This document shows positions 1 to 11,189 of a DNA stretch of 64,000 bases, piece by piece. A program made the position numbers and the translations under genes. The DNA comes from Datisca glomerata (lineage: Eukaryota; Streptophyta; Magnoliopsida; Cucurbitales; Datiscaceae): the NCBI GenBank assembly GCA_003255025.1, contig QANY01005361.1:737964-801963 (forward strand), given 5' to 3'. The notes under the pieces are model-generated. The model was not told the origin of the DNA, did not search any database, and was given only the letters and a program-made list of their open reading frames with translations. How positions within the stretch are numbered: position 1 is the first letter of the stretch; every line of letters starts with the position of its first letter.

Positions 1-229
1 ATTGATAATATGACTGAGGTGGATGATTATACAAGAAGAGACTGGTGCCTGAATTTATATCGTGAGAGGAACTCAATCTGGATAGACATTAGATACGACA
101 GATTACCACAATTTGGCTTCAAATGTGTTATCATGTCATGAAACTCGACATTGTGAGATGAAGAAGGATTTGGATGGCATAGATCTGATGTTTGGAGAAT
201 GATTGAAGTCTGAACCTTTTAAAGACTCC

Positions 230-465
230 CCAGCCTGTGAGGGAGATGTCCTTCAAGAACCCACTGAAAGTATTCCTCCACCCTCCCTAATACCACATTA
301 TACAGTTCTTTCACAGGTTACCTTCTCAGCACTACTTGATGTGTTTTTCTTTCTTTAGGAATACTTTCAGTTGGATTCTTCAAGAACATCTCCCTCATCT
401 AGTGGTGCTGAGAAGGCAGCCTGTGAAGGAACTTGTGGTATTAAGGAGGGTGGAGGAAAGCTTGG
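230..465. repeat. Imperfect inverted repeat cluster
   Basis: The reverse complement of about 238-277 matches 357-397 with one indel and three or four mismatches (shared core AGGAATACTTTCAGT, then CATCTCCCTCA). The reverse complement of about 270-338 matches 399-462 (TGGTGCTGAGAAGG, then GTGGTATTAAGGAGGGTGGAGG). The two blocks appear in permuted order on the two sides, so this is not a simple hairpin; a tandem duplication combined with an inversion would give this pattern. It lies just upstream of the LINE remnant. No function is evident. Confidence 0.7.
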
Positions 466-949
466 GGCTCTATGTCATGGTGATATTGAGGGTGAAAAGG
501 TAAATGAAGACTGGTGGTGGGGCTCAAAGCTTTTTCTTCTAGTTTTTGCTTTTCTGCTGAGGGAAGTGGAAAGAAGGTCACTAAGGGAAGTCAGGGAAAG
601 GGTAGGCAGGTCGAAAACGAGGTGATGACTAAATCTGTTGATAAAGTGCCTATTTAAAGGGCTAGATCTGATGATGCATAATGGAATTTAACAAACCTTC
701 AAGAAGTGCAAGTGGAATCTACTAAATATGTTAATGTGGAGGTTATAGTGGCTTGCATGGAAAAGTCACCCAAGGTCCAATGAATGTCCTAATATGTGGA
801 ACTGTCAAAGTTTGGAGAGTTCCTTGACAGTCCAAGCTCTAAAGGATGATCTGCATTTTTTCAAACCTAAATGGTGTACCTGATGGAAACGTAGATGATG
901 AAGAAGATTGTTGAGAGTCTTGTCAGAAGCTTAAGTTTGATTTTTCTTT

Positions 950-1286
950 TTGTTGTGAATTCAGAAGGTATGGTGGTCTCGTTGTTCTTTGGAAGTCTTC
1001 CTGTTCTGTCCAAAGCATTACTGGTTCAAGAAATAGGATTGAGTTTCTTGTTGATGAAGTAGGGAGGATTTTTTTGTATATGGTAGTAGAAATGAATATG
1101 ATGAATTGAGTATATTGCTAATTCTTTTTCTAGCGGTAATGTACCTTGGATTGTTACTGGTGACTTCAATGAGCTTGTATCATCTGATGAGAAAATGGGA
1201 AGAACGACTGACTAAAATAAGGCTAGAAGATTCATAGAGTTATTAATAAACTTGGAATGTTAGATCTCAAATCCAAAGGTTGTTTC
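950..1286 (+). pseudogene. LINE endonuclease (APE-type), first fragment
   Basis: Translation shows GGLVVLWKSS near 970-1000 and, after a frameshift, WIVTGDFNELVSSDEKMG near 1150-1200, followed by an ARRFIEL-like stretch and LGMLDLKSKG. The GDFNE motif is the conserved metal-binding and catalytic segment of plant L1 endonucleases. An in-frame stop follows the KMGRTTD segment. The fragment breaks at 1286, exactly where the solo LTR starts. Confidence 0.75.
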
Positions 1287-2599
1287 TGTAGGATCGCTAT
1301 GGCCAACTAAGAGGGGGTGAATTGAATGAATGTGTGCAATTTAGAATTAAGCACTCAATTAATATAAATATCAACTCTTAGAATAATAATAATAAGTGCA
1401 GAAATGTAAATAACAAGTGTAGACGTGAGAGAAATAAAAAAGTGCGCAAAAAAAAGATAGTAGAAAGAGTTACGACACACAATATTTCATTGTAGTTCGA
1501 GAAAGTTTATCCCTACGCCTACGATTCAAGAATTGCACTTTGAAGATTTTTTATCCAACTCATTTTCTTATGGGAGAAGACCAAACATTTTACATTCCCT
1601 ATTGGTTTTCGATCAATCAGACATTGACAATGTAGCGTATCGAGATCTTAGAATCTCTTATAAAAAATTTCAAAAACTTTCTCACAACTTATTTTTCACT
1701 CACAACTATATTTTTTTCACTAAACGAGATTTAGGAATTCTATGCTCAAGAACACGAGACAAAGTTGTTAGAATATAAGACATTTCTCACAACAATCCCT
1801 ATTGATTTTGGAAACAATCAGACCTTAACAATGTAGCGTATCGAGATCTTAGAACCTCTTATAAAAAAATTTCAAAAACTTTCTCACAACTTATTTTTCA
1901 CTCACAACTATATTTTTCTCACTAAACGAGATTTAGGAATTCTATGCTCAAGAACACGAGACAAAATTGTTAGAATATCAAAGAGAAGAGAAAATGCTTC
2001 TTTAGAAGTGTGTGGGAGAATGAAAAATGGCTTGCCTATTTATACACTTAGAAAATCGGCAAAAGCTGATCCAACCGGTTTGGAGAGCTGGTTGCTCCGA
2101 TAATTGATTGAAGGTTGTTTCCCTTTCTAGACAAAATTGTATCAACTTCTTCTACAATTTTCCGGTTAGATAATTGAGGAAGGAATTCCTTAATTGCAAA
2201 CTGATGCACCAGTTAGGAGCAACCGGTCTGACTGGTATCAACCGGTCTCCCACCGGTTTGACTTGTTTTGAACTCAAAACGTGCCAGTTCGTTGTATTTA
2301 CTTACCATACAGATCTTACAAGGGCCTTGTGGACTTTTTGGATGATGGGGCTATTTGAACATATTTTGAGACCGAGATGGTTGATTATTTCCGCGCGGTG
2401 TGTTTTTTATTGTATTCTTGATAGAAAATTAAATCATTTTAAATGAGTTCATATTACAAAATACACGGAAATATAATCAATTATTCACGTCCTTTTCTTT
2501 TTCTTCAAACTTTTTATGCATCCATCTTGTGATTATTCATGCGCAACACTCAACAATTTGTTATCATCAAAATTCACTTTAGAAGCAACAGGGTCAACC
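1287..2599 (-). mobile_element. Solo LTR of a Ty1/copia family (same family as 41927-47543)
   Basis: The segment opens with TGTAGGATCGCTATGGCC, like the LTRs at 41927 (TGTAGGATCGATATGGCA) and 46262 (TGTAGGATGGAAACCC), all followed by a run of the type AGAGGGGGTGAATTG. It also shares the GTTCGAGAAA..ATCCCTACG block and the near-terminal TTTGTTATCATCAAAA. Its length of 1313 bp agrees with the 1282 bp LTR at 46262. The 5 bp GTTTC at 1282-1286 is repeated at 2600-2604, so this is a single LTR left after recombination, sitting inside the LINE endonuclease. The terminal CA has become CC. Strand is inferred from the intact relative. Two near-identical blocks inside (about 1590-1770 and 1790-1980) are an internal duplication. 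Confidence 0.82.
1590..1980. repeat. Internal tandem duplication in the solo LTR
   Basis: Two copies of about 190 bp, the first from about 1600 and the second from about 1793, share CCCTATTG..GATCAATCAGAC-like sequence, AATGTAGCGTATCGAGATCTTAGAA and TTTAGGAATTCTATGCTCAAGAACACGAGACAAA. They differ by a few substitutions and single-base indels. The duplication lies wholly inside the solo LTR and was not seen in the two LTRs of the relative at 41.9-47.5 kb. Confidence 0.75.
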
Positions 2600-3290
2600 G
2601 TTTCTTTCAAGAGAGGCTTGATAGAGTCTTTGTTAATGCTGCTGTCTTAATCAAGTTTCCACACACACAATTTGAAATTCCTCCTGAGACAGGTCAGACC
2701 AAAACATGATGATTCTAAGTTTCAATAGCAATATGCATCACTTAAAGAAGATTTTCAGATTCGAATGTAAATGGAAATTGGAGGTGGGTTTCTCTGATCT
2801 GATAATGAAAGAGATGGGATATCACACAAAATAACAGAGGCATGGAAAACGTTATTGGTACGATGAAGAGCTGCTAAAGGGAGATTAGAAGTTGGCTAAA
2901 AGGGTAAAAGAATAATCCAAAACTTAAAATTAAAGATCTCAAGAGAGATCTTATAGCTATTAATGATGATGAGGAAGCTTAGAGAATTAAGAAAGGTAAG
3001 ATACAACAAAATCTTGGTTTTCTTTGGAGAAAAGAAGAGTTGTATTGGGGCATTAGAGCTAAAAGACACTGGCTGAACTTTAGGGAGAAAAATTCCTCAT
3101 TCTTCCATGCTTCTGTGCTTAAAAGAAGATCTCGTAACAAATCTGTAGAAGACAAAAATAACTTAGGAGGCTGGGTGGAGGGTGAAGAGGAGATTTCTAA
3201 GTTGCTGCATGAGTTTTATGAGAGAGTTATCCTTAGATGTTGATTTATTTCACAATTAGATGGTTTCTGTTATTGATGATGCAACCGACA
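2600..3290 (+). pseudogene. LINE endonuclease end and endonuclease-RT linker
   Basis: Directly after the solo LTR the frame reads FQERLDRVFVNAAV, the ERLDR motif found near the end of plant L1 endonucleases. Further on, 3040-3243 encodes YWGIRAKRHWLNFREKNSSF and later DKNNLGGWVEGEEEISKLLHEFY, which is the conserved linker between endonuclease and RT, with the W.......GD.N..FFH-type signature degraded. Several stops fall between these segments. Confidence 0.7.
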
Positions 3291-4110
3291 ACTGTTCGTG
3301 TTTCTTTTAATGTTAAAATTATAGTAATCAATTCTGTTTTTATAATCATTTCAGTTATGAAAAAAATAAAACATTCTTGATATTTTAGCGTTCTATATTC
3401 CGTTTCAAAAAAATTCTAGACATACAAAATAATATTATAAAATTTATTCCAAGTAATATAGATAAGAAAAATTAAACCTGACATATAATATACAACAAAA
3501 AATAATTTATTTTTAAGTCAACAAGTATTAACAACTTCTAACTTTTTAAATATTTTAATAATTTTTTACACTATTTTTATTAACCTAAGACTACTTTTGA
3601 AATTAATAAAACTATTATACCTTTAATTTCTTTGTGGGTAACTCGAAATGAGACTCCATTAGAATATTAAATAATTTTATTCTTTTTAAAGATGTGTTAA
3701 GCATTAATTAAAAAATAAATAGAGAACTAAGTTTAACTAAAACATCTCAACCCGTTTTTCCTATTCACCAGTACATTGCGCGCTACAACTAGCGGCCCCT
3801 TGTTTTGAACTTCATGGGATTTGACTCATGACCATGATGACGAAGAAAGTCTTCGCCTAAAATGATAATCAACTAGGCTGCTAATCTTTTATTACATATT
3901 ATGTATAATGTTTTAATGTTTTTAGGCCTAGTCCGACTCATTTGGTATTTCACCCATTCCAGACAAAATACACATGTTCTGGGCGGAATGTTCTATTTTG
4001 GTTGGAATTGGCCAGAATTTTAAGACCCCCCATTTTGTCCCATCCCCATCATGGAGCTAAAACTTCCACCCGTTTCGGTCTGAACGGAACAGCTTGACAT
4101 TTATGATCAA
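3290..4110. other. Unidentified AT-rich insert inside the LINE
   Basis: LINE-like translation stops near 3290 and resumes near 4118. The roughly 800 bp between is AT-rich at first. Then 3780-3890 contains GGGATTTGACTCATGACC and AACTAGGCTG, and 3920-4100 is a GC-richer part with CATTCCAGAC..CTGGGCGGAATG. No ORF, terminal repeat or target duplication could be established. The GGGATTTGACTC element resembles a pol III B box only loosely, so a SINE origin is a guess. Confidence 0.35.
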
Positions 4111-4117
4111 ATCAGCT

Positions 4118-4850
4118 ATATTTTCTCTTGGTGGTGAAAAAACAGTGGCCTTAATGGTATGTCTGGTCTTTTTTATCAGCAATAATGGGATAAGATGGGA
4201 TTTGTTAATCAGACTTTTATCACACTCATCCCAAAGTTAAGTAACCTGAGCTTCCTTCCCAATTTACACCCGCTACACTTTGTAACTTTAGTTACAAAAT
4301 TTCTCCGATATTCTTGTTAACAAAATTAAGCCATTTTTACAAAATTTCATTTCTGAGACTTAAGGTGCCTTTGTTATTGGTAGACTTATTCAAGGAAATA
4401 TTATTATTGCTCAAGAAGTCTTTTACCATATTAAGAAAAAGAAGGAAGGAAGGAGGGGGTTATGGCTCTTAAATAGACATGACAAAGGCTTATGATAGAG
4501 TTGATTGGTTCTTCTTAGAGCTTTGGTTTTCAAACTAGGCTTTGCAAGGAATGTGGTGAGCTCGATTATGACTTGTGTTACTTCTGTCAGTTATAGGCTA
4601 CTAATTAATGGTAATCCTTCTGTACCATTCCATCCACAAAGAGGCTTAAGACAACAAGATCCTCTTTCTCCTTATATGTTCATCATTATAGCTGATAGTC
4701 TAAGTGTTTACAGAATTCTGTAGATGAATGTCCGGTGAAGCCTGCTAGAATGAAGAGAATTAGTCCTCCAATTTCACATCTATTTTTACATATCATTGTC
4801 CTTTCTTTTTGGAAGCTAGTGAGACATCTTCTAAGAATTTGAAGGATTTT
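4118..4850 (+). pseudogene. LINE reverse transcriptase fragment
   Basis: The order of motifs is that of plant L1 RT: a frameshifted SLGG.KT..DGMSGLFYQ near 4120-4170, TFITLIPK near 4215, an AFVIGRLIQGNIIIAQEV stretch near 4370-4420, DMTKAYDRVDW (split by stops) near 4475-4510, then an open stretch at 4505-4723 with INGNPSVPFHPQRGLRQQDP and SPYMFIIIADSLS. The catalytic FADD box that should follow was not recognised, and a deletion seems likely after 4723. Confidence 0.8.
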
Positions 4851-4999
4851 ATTACTAAATACTGCAAAGTTTTGGTTTAGTGTCTTAATCTAAGGAAGAG
4901 CTGCTTGTGATTCATTAAAAATGTAAGTTCTCCAATGCAGCAAGCCCTTTCTGATATAATGGGAATTCATTTTTCTTCAAAATTAGAGTTCTATTTGAG

Positions 5000-5720
5000 A
5001 TTGCCAACAGATCGGGGTGAATCTATATCAAGTTTATGCTCTATTCTTTTTGGAAAGGATTGATAAGAGAATTGCAGGTTGGAAGATTAATAATCATTCT
5101 TTTGGAGGAAAGGAGGTCCTTTGGAAAGTCGTGGCTCTAGTTTTGCCCTGCTATGCCATGAGCATTTTTAGACTTCCTAAATCTTTATGTTTGAAGCTTC
5201 ATTCAGCTATTACAGAGTGTTGGTGGTCAAAGGATGGTGATAACAAAGGTATGAGATGGTGCTCTCAAATGAAGCTAACTAGGAGGAAACATACTGATGG
5301 TCTTAGTTTTAGGGATTTTGAAGCTTTCAAGTTAGCTTTATCAACTAAACAGACTTGGTGTATCAATGAGGAGCCCAATAGTTTATCCTCAAGGATTCTT
5401 AAGTGTTTATATTTTCCAAACTATAATGTCTTAAGTTCTAGCAAAAAGAAAACTTATTCTTGGGTTTGGAGGAGTTTATGGCAAGATAAGGAGGCTTTAA
5501 AGAAGCATGTTGTATAAAGGGTAGGTAATGGCCTAAGTATCAGTATTTGGGAGAATAGTTGGATCCTGAACTATCAAAATTAATCTTAGTTTAGGTTTAA
5601 CAATGTGTCTAAGGAGACTGCTTTGGAACATTAAGATTGCTTAAAAAATAAAGTTTTTTGTTTGGATAACAGTATTGAACTATCTCCCTACTAAGTACAA
5701 TCTGAACCTATAATTGTTTT
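5000..5720 (+). pseudogene. LINE post-RT region and zf-RVT-like piece
   Basis: An open stretch (5017-5517, 166 codons) carries the familiar post-RT sequence of plant L1 ORF2: RIAGWKINNHSFGGKEVLWK, then LPKSLCLKLHSAITECWW, GLSFRDFEAFKLALSTKQTW and ILKCLYFPN. At 5630-5710 a degraded FFVWI..LNYLPTKYNL corresponds to the zinc-binding reverse-transcriptase domain (zf-RVT). The open stretch has no convincing start of its own and is an internal fragment. No RNase H domain was recognised after it. Confidence 0.8.
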
Positions 5721-5849
5721 AACTCATCTATCAATGGTTGCAAGTATATATCAATGTCTTTACCGGGTGATCTTGGACCAGAAATTAGTAACGAAATCAT
5801 AAAGAACGATTCTTTCATACACTTCCATGGTGGAAGTTTATAAGGTACT

Positions 5850-6629
5850 TGTTATACCCATTTCTCGGCTATGTAGAAAGACAATTAAGGATAATAAGAG
5901 AGACACACAAGGTTTCGAGCCTTAGGGAAGCCAGTTCAGCCCCCCGTCCTGGTCCATGAAGTACTACACACTCGAAGTCAAGGGGTGTACCCATGCCCAA
6001 ATTCCTTTCAAATAAAACATCTAAGGACTCTCGACAGAGAGAGGAGGACATGAGGGTGGGAAACATCACGCCTAAGTTTAAATTTGGCACCTTGGCCGAG
6101 GTAGAAGTATGCATGTGTCATCGAATACATTTAATACACATAGACCGATCAGAGGGCATAGAACGATAGAAGGCATGAAGCTCAGCATCCAAGGAGTCAG
6201 TCAACCTGTGCCAAATAGAGTGTCATCGTAAGCATTTAATACCATCAGTCCAATGGAAGCCGAGGAAGTGCATAGAGTGGTACCAGGACAGGCTGTCTTG
6301 ACACCATCTGAGGTCATCACCTCTTACCTCGTACTTCGCCAAGGCAATAAGAGAAGTTGAAATGTGAGGGTTGGTCTGAAGAGGCACCCTATTGGAGGGA
6401 AGGCCTGCCACGGTACGGATACCAAACCCAGCCTCAAACCAACCCTCAACTATAAATACCTTAGCAAATGCATTTCAACAAGTACGCAATAACTTTGACC
6501 TACTTCTCTACTTTCCTATCATTCATCCCTCACTGACTTAAGTTTCAGAGGGGTAAGAAGGAGACCACCCCCTCTCAACCTTGGTCTCCTACCATTGCAT
6601 GTGCGAAGAAAGAGACGTGGAGAGAGACA
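5850..6629 (+). mobile_element. Gypsy-like (Tat-type) LTR, isolated or 5' LTR of a lost element
   Basis: The segment starts TGTTATACCC and can end ..GAGACA at 6629. It shows the usual anatomy of Tat-type LTRs on the plus strand: repeated CATTTAATAC motifs, a TATA box (CTATAAATACC, 6450-6460), then the CTGACTTAAGTTTCAGAGGGG block (6533-6555) and GGAGACCACCCCCTC. Just after it, TTGTTGGCCCGATCTCTTCCCC is a weak, degraded match to a TGGCGCCGTCTGTGGG-type primer-binding site. No second LTR and no flanking duplication were found, so the ends are approximate. Confidence 0.55.
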
Positions 6630-7785
6630 TTGTTGGCCCGATCTCTTCCCCGAGATTTAGCCATCAACAGTACTAATATGACTAGCCACATGCTATATGA
6701 GTTGCTCATATTTTCAAATGGATAAAAGCCATTTGTTGCAAGTCCTAATATTACATTTCGAGCATCATTTGCGAACCACATATGTTACTTTTCAAAATCC
6801 TTCCAGCCTTCTGAGTCAACGAGATGTCTCAATACACCTTCAACGTTGACACGTTTCTCCTTGTGTCATCTCATTTCAGAAGATGTGTATTTTGACTTGT
6901 ATAATCTCTAAAGTCTGGGTATAATAGAAAAGTGACAAATATTTTTGGGGAACTTTCTTACCCTTCCCATCATCTATTTTATATCTTCATTCACCACATT
7001 CAAGGCATTTGTCTTCTCCTTCATTTTCTTTCAAGAATAAAACACAATTATATTTTTAAGAATGAATTGTGTGTTATCTCAACTCTAAATCTCTCAAATT
7101 TTTTTTGACTTCATAGTAAGATGCTGGAATTTTTTAACCTTCTAGATGAGAACTATTTAAAACTTCAAGTAATTGATCAAATGAATTATTGCTCTACTGA
7201 TTAAGCACTTTGATATGCATAAACTTCACAATAAAAGATAGTGAAATATACTTTCGACAGCCAGGATAAAGTTCTTCTCCAGCTTCACTAAACAAATCAC
7301 TAAATTTGCTTAACGTCTATTCATGTAGATTTATTCTATCAGTATTATCATCTCCAACTCGTTCAACATTCATTTTCATCCCACCAAAATCACACATGTT
7401 ATCCAACATTTCCCTCATCTCACCACCACCACCACCATCATCATCATATTACCACAAATGTGAGATGTGGTACTATTCATCTCCATAATCGATGAATGGT
7501 GATATATTTGTATATCTTCACCATGAAACACCCAAGATAGCTCAATCCATTCCATTTTGGGGACAAATGCATTTTGATTTTATTTAAAGATAATTGTCTT
7601 GAATTAAGATAATTTTTACATAGACAACAAGCTTTCCCCTCTTCATAGAGATAATTACTATTGATACTCATAAATTATGAAATATCAGCAACATACTCAT
7701 TGGACAATCTATTATGATTTATCATCCAACTCTTGTCCATTTTTTCACTGTGTAAATTAAAAAAATTATTTAGAGAAACTCTCAA
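6630..7785. other. Intergenic; nothing recognised
   Basis: AT-rich sequence with short open frames only. A CACCACCACCACCATCATCATCAT run at about 7421-7446 gives a low-complexity proline/serine translation that I do not regard as coding. Sequence right after 6630 might be leader of the lost gypsy element, but no gag motif is visible. Confidence 0.5.
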
Positions 7786-7955
7786 CAAGGATCCCTAAAC
7801 AAATAATATAACCTTAACATACTAAAAAGATCCCTAAGTAAATGGTATGTTAACATACTAATAGAGCTCTAAATAAATGAAATGTTAACATGCTAAAAGA
7901 TCCTAGGCAAAGAAAACCTTAACATACTAAAGGATCCCTAAGCAAATTCCTTTTA
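7786..7955. repeat. Minisatellite, unit about 40-45 bp, about four copies
   Basis: A degenerate unit containing AACATACTAAAAGATCCCTAAG followed by CAAATGGTATG is repeated from the AAGGATCCCTAAACAAAT near 7788 to the AAAGGATCCCTAAGCAAAT near 7930. Copies differ by substitutions and small indels. No coding potential is seen. Confidence 0.65.
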
Positions 7956-10017
7956 AGAAACAAACAATTAAAACTAATGATCTTGCACCTGCTGCACAGC
8001 AAATGCGATAAGACGCGCAACTGTGGGGAAGGACTAGTCAATTGAATAACAAGTCATCAAAGTATTGAACCAAATATAAATGTGATGAGAATAGTAAATG
8101 GCATGAACCATCTGTAACATATCTTGAAGTATAATCACAAAATTATGTACTTTCGATAAACATTTGTGTTACCATGTAAGAAATACCCAAACATATTAGA
8201 GAATAACTTACAATATCTTATTCATAAAGACAAATTTAGGGAGCTTTAAATTAGGCAAAAGGAGCTAGTAACCTTTTTTATGAGGAATAGTATAATATAA
8301 TTAATATCTCATAGTATTATAATAAGCTTTTAGTTCTCTTTTGGTGGGGAAATTTCATTGTCCTAATAAAAATTCTTTTTCGTTAAGAGAGAATCATGAT
8401 GAACTTTTTACTTCAAAAAGTTCAAATCATTTGCTCTCCCGAGCTCTTTCTTTTCTGTCAAATTAGGCTTTACATACTCTCTCTTCCCCATCTTCCTAAG
8501 TGCAACCAACCAAAGAAAATTCAATATGCAGGGGTCAAAGAATAGCTCACCTTGTTGATGAAGGAATCAACATAATGAAAAATGTTGAATCTTAAAAAAT
8601 TCAAAAAATAATCATTTTTATGGATTAGAAAAAATACATTTTGAAGCGTGAATATAAAAATCGAAACCTCGTAATTTTTCTTATTATATTTCAGAGCTTC
8701 AACAAAAATCGTAAGCACGTGGACACTTGAATAAAATCAGACCAAAACTAACTCATCTTTTCTTTTCCAAAAGAATAAATATTCGGCCATGCCTTTTCAT
8801 TTCATGAAGAAATAAAGTGTATTTTTCTTTTTATTGTTGTTGAAGAATTTAATTATCAATTCCACAAAAAATAGTTTTCACTTAAAAGAACATCTGCAAA
8901 AAAAACACCCTTTCAAAAGGAAAGGCCATGGTTACAATTGTAACCATTTAAATGATTCGGTTGGGAATTTACTCCCATCCGTATCATTTTTTTTAATTTT
9001 AATTAATAAAAATTAAATTAATTAATTTTAATTAATCTTTACCTTTTAGAATTAAGACCAAGTTACTTTTAAATCACTTGATTGATTATAAGTTATCCAT
9101 GTTGAGTCACTTATTTCTCAAACAAGTCTTTATAAAGTAACCTAAATCCGAGTCTAGTGAGGGGATCATAAGGATAAAAATAAGTTTGACTATGTAATCA
9201 ATAAACTCTATCGATTAAACCCATAATCAAATTTATTAATTATTAATTACAATAAACTCTACTATAAAATCGTAATTGAACTTCAAATATATTTTATATT
9301 ACTCGATATAACTATCATTGACCTATTATTCATTATGTAATGCTCATCTATAATATAGTACCGTGTATAATTAGGTTAATTACTATCGAGCTAATATTTA
9401 TACACACCTTGGTACCCTTAGGTTCCAAATTCATTCTATGAGTGACCTATAATTATTTTCATACTCAATGTTTCAAATAAAATTATCAAATCTATAGTAC
9501 TCCATTAGAGATACTAAGAGCTTAGTTTATTGTGACTTCATAAATAAATTACCTAAGAGGTACTATATCACTTAATTAAAAGTGTCTATGAAATATACTA
9601 TTGAGAATCTATGAACTCACTATCCAATAATCCAGTCATCCAACCTACAGAATATATTGACTCATTAAATCTCATTCTTGATAGATCAAAATAACTAAGT
9701 TATTAAATATGATCTCATAACTCTCTTAAGATTGAGAGCACTCGTAAAATAATAGCAACAAGTCTTGATTTTCATTTGATAGTATTTTATTGATAATCAT
9801 ACTCATTAGTCATTCAATGCATTCCAAATGCACTAGTACATTAACTAGGTACTCTACCTAGTGATCAAGGTAAGTCACTTTACATAATAGAGTTAATGTA
9901 CTACAATCCATTCTTAGTAAAATGTCTAACTTCACGAGACTGTGAAATTAAATATCAAGTTATAAATAACTTTTGGTTAAATACATTTTTCCAAGAGTTA
10001 AACTCTAGAGTATCCAC
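7956..10017. other. AT-rich intergenic sequence, possibly an old LTR
   Basis: There is no credible gene. From about 8960 to 10017 the composition and phrases such as TTGGGAATTTACTCCCATCC and CACCTTGGTACCCTTAGG recall copia-type LTRs. It could be the 3' LTR of the copia wreck at 13.35-16.65 kb, with the CACTA element inserted between. I could not match it to a second LTR. Confidence 0.35.
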
Positions 10018-10249
10018 AAACACTACAAGAAATACCTCTTTTAGCGACCAAGATTTTAGCCACGAACTTAATTTCGTGGCTAAAGGCGTCCTTTGGCGAT
10101 CAACATTTTTGTTGGTCGTCAAAGACCCTGATAATTTACTCGGGAAAGGAAAAGGAGTGGGTGTGAAATTTTTCTAAGGCTTTTGGCGACGCATATTAAA
10201 AATTTGTCGCTAAAAGTCATAGTTTTAGCGACCTAAATGCGTTGTTTCG

Positions 10250-10777
10250 TGGGAACCATAAAACACTCTGTTTTCCCTCATCTCCCCTGCGCGCAAAGAC
10301 ATTCCCCCTCCCACCCCCACGATAGATCGCCCCCATTGTCGCCGATGCTAGCTTGGTCCTTTCTCTTCTTCTTCGTCGACGGCCAGCCACCGAGGTTTAG
10401 GTAAGCAAACCTCCATCGGGTTCTTTCTCTTCTTTCTCTTCCCGATTGTTACTGAATTAATTATAGGGTTTTGTTCTTTCTCATTTTTTCTTCGTTTAGT
10501 CTGCTTAGGTTTAGGCTCTGTTTAGATTTACGCTATGTTTAGATTTAGGGTTTGATTTAGGATTTTGGTTTAGTGTTGATTTAACCTTTTCCAGTTGGAT
10601 TAGTGAAAAAATTCCTGAGTTTCAAATCTGTTTTGTTCTGAAAAAATTCCTAAGTGGAAAATCTGTTACTTTCCAGTTGGGTTTATTGATTTCAAATCTA
10701 TTCTGGCTCTGAGTTCAAATCTGTTCTGGCAGAAACAACTAAGCTCTGCTGAAGAATGTCAAGACCATTCACCAAAT
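10250..10777 (+). other. 5' untranslated leader of the CACTA transposase gene
   Basis: A pyrimidine-rich, relatively GC-rich leader (10270-10400) ends in a plausible splice donor, GAGGTTTAGGTAAGCA, near 10393-10408. It is followed by a T-rich intron-like stretch and then the ATG at 10778. This agrees with the usual untranslated first exon of En/Spm genes. The donor is a reading by eye. Confidence 0.4.
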
Positions 10778-11056
10778 ATGAAGATGAATAATACTACATC
10801 TCACCTTGATGGTGACGATGATGGTGATGATGGTGATGAGATGAGAGAAATGTTAGATAACATGTGTGGTTTTGTTGGGATGGAGGTGAATGGTGAACGA
10901 GTTGGAGAGGATAATACCGATATGATAAATTTAAATGCAGAGATGTTAGATAGATTTAGTGATTTGTTTAGTGAAGCCGAAGAAGAACTTTATCCTTGTC
11001 AAAAGTATACTTCACTTATCTTTATACAGGTTAATAATGTCTCCTGGAATAAATAG
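10778..11056 (+). pseudogene. TNPD-like (Transposase_21) N-terminal remnant
   Basis: A 92-codon frame starts at a true ATG. After an Asp-rich run (about residues 12-22), it carries MREMLDNMCGF and, near the end, LFSEAEEELYPC.KYTSL. These match the region before the catalytic part of CACTA TNPD proteins, where the typical form is a leucine-rich segment followed by ELYPGC.KFS.L. Everything downstream, the DDE-bearing core included, is missing, and the sequence passes into TNPA exons at about 11190. In En/Spm the TNPD frames lie inside the first TNPA intron, so this is an internal deletion of TNPD. Confidence 0.7.
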
Positions 11057-11189
11057 TCATCTTCCAAATCTAGATACTGCTGTAGGATCTTCTACTAAAG
11101 AAGATGGTTCCCATTTAAGTATTTACACTTTGTAATAGTTCTTATTATAATGGATTCTTATTCTTTGATTTTTTTTTATAGGGGCTTCA

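Larger units (their letters stand above)
940..5750 (+). mobile_element. Decayed L1-type LINE, interrupted by two insertions
   Basis: Pieces of a plant L1-like non-LTR retrotransposon ORF2 lie in order on the plus strand: endonuclease (950-1286), its continuation and the linker to RT (2600-3290), reverse transcriptase (4118-4850), post-RT region (5000-5520) and a zf-RVT-like piece (5630-5710). A solo LTR (1287-2599) and an unidentified segment (about 3290-4110) separate them. Stops and frameshifts are frequent in every piece, so the element is dead. No poly(A) tail or target duplication could be fixed. Upstream sequence (360-940) may hold remains of ORF1, but I do not recognise a domain there. 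Confidence 0.8.

Noticed and set aside
371..625. 84-codon open stretch at the left edge
   Set aside because: It begins at TTG, has no ATG, and overlaps the inverted repeat cluster; eukaryotic initiation there is unlikely.
3780..3890. SINE or tRNA-derived sequence
   Set aside because: A loose B-box-like word is present, but no A box, terminator or tail could be placed.
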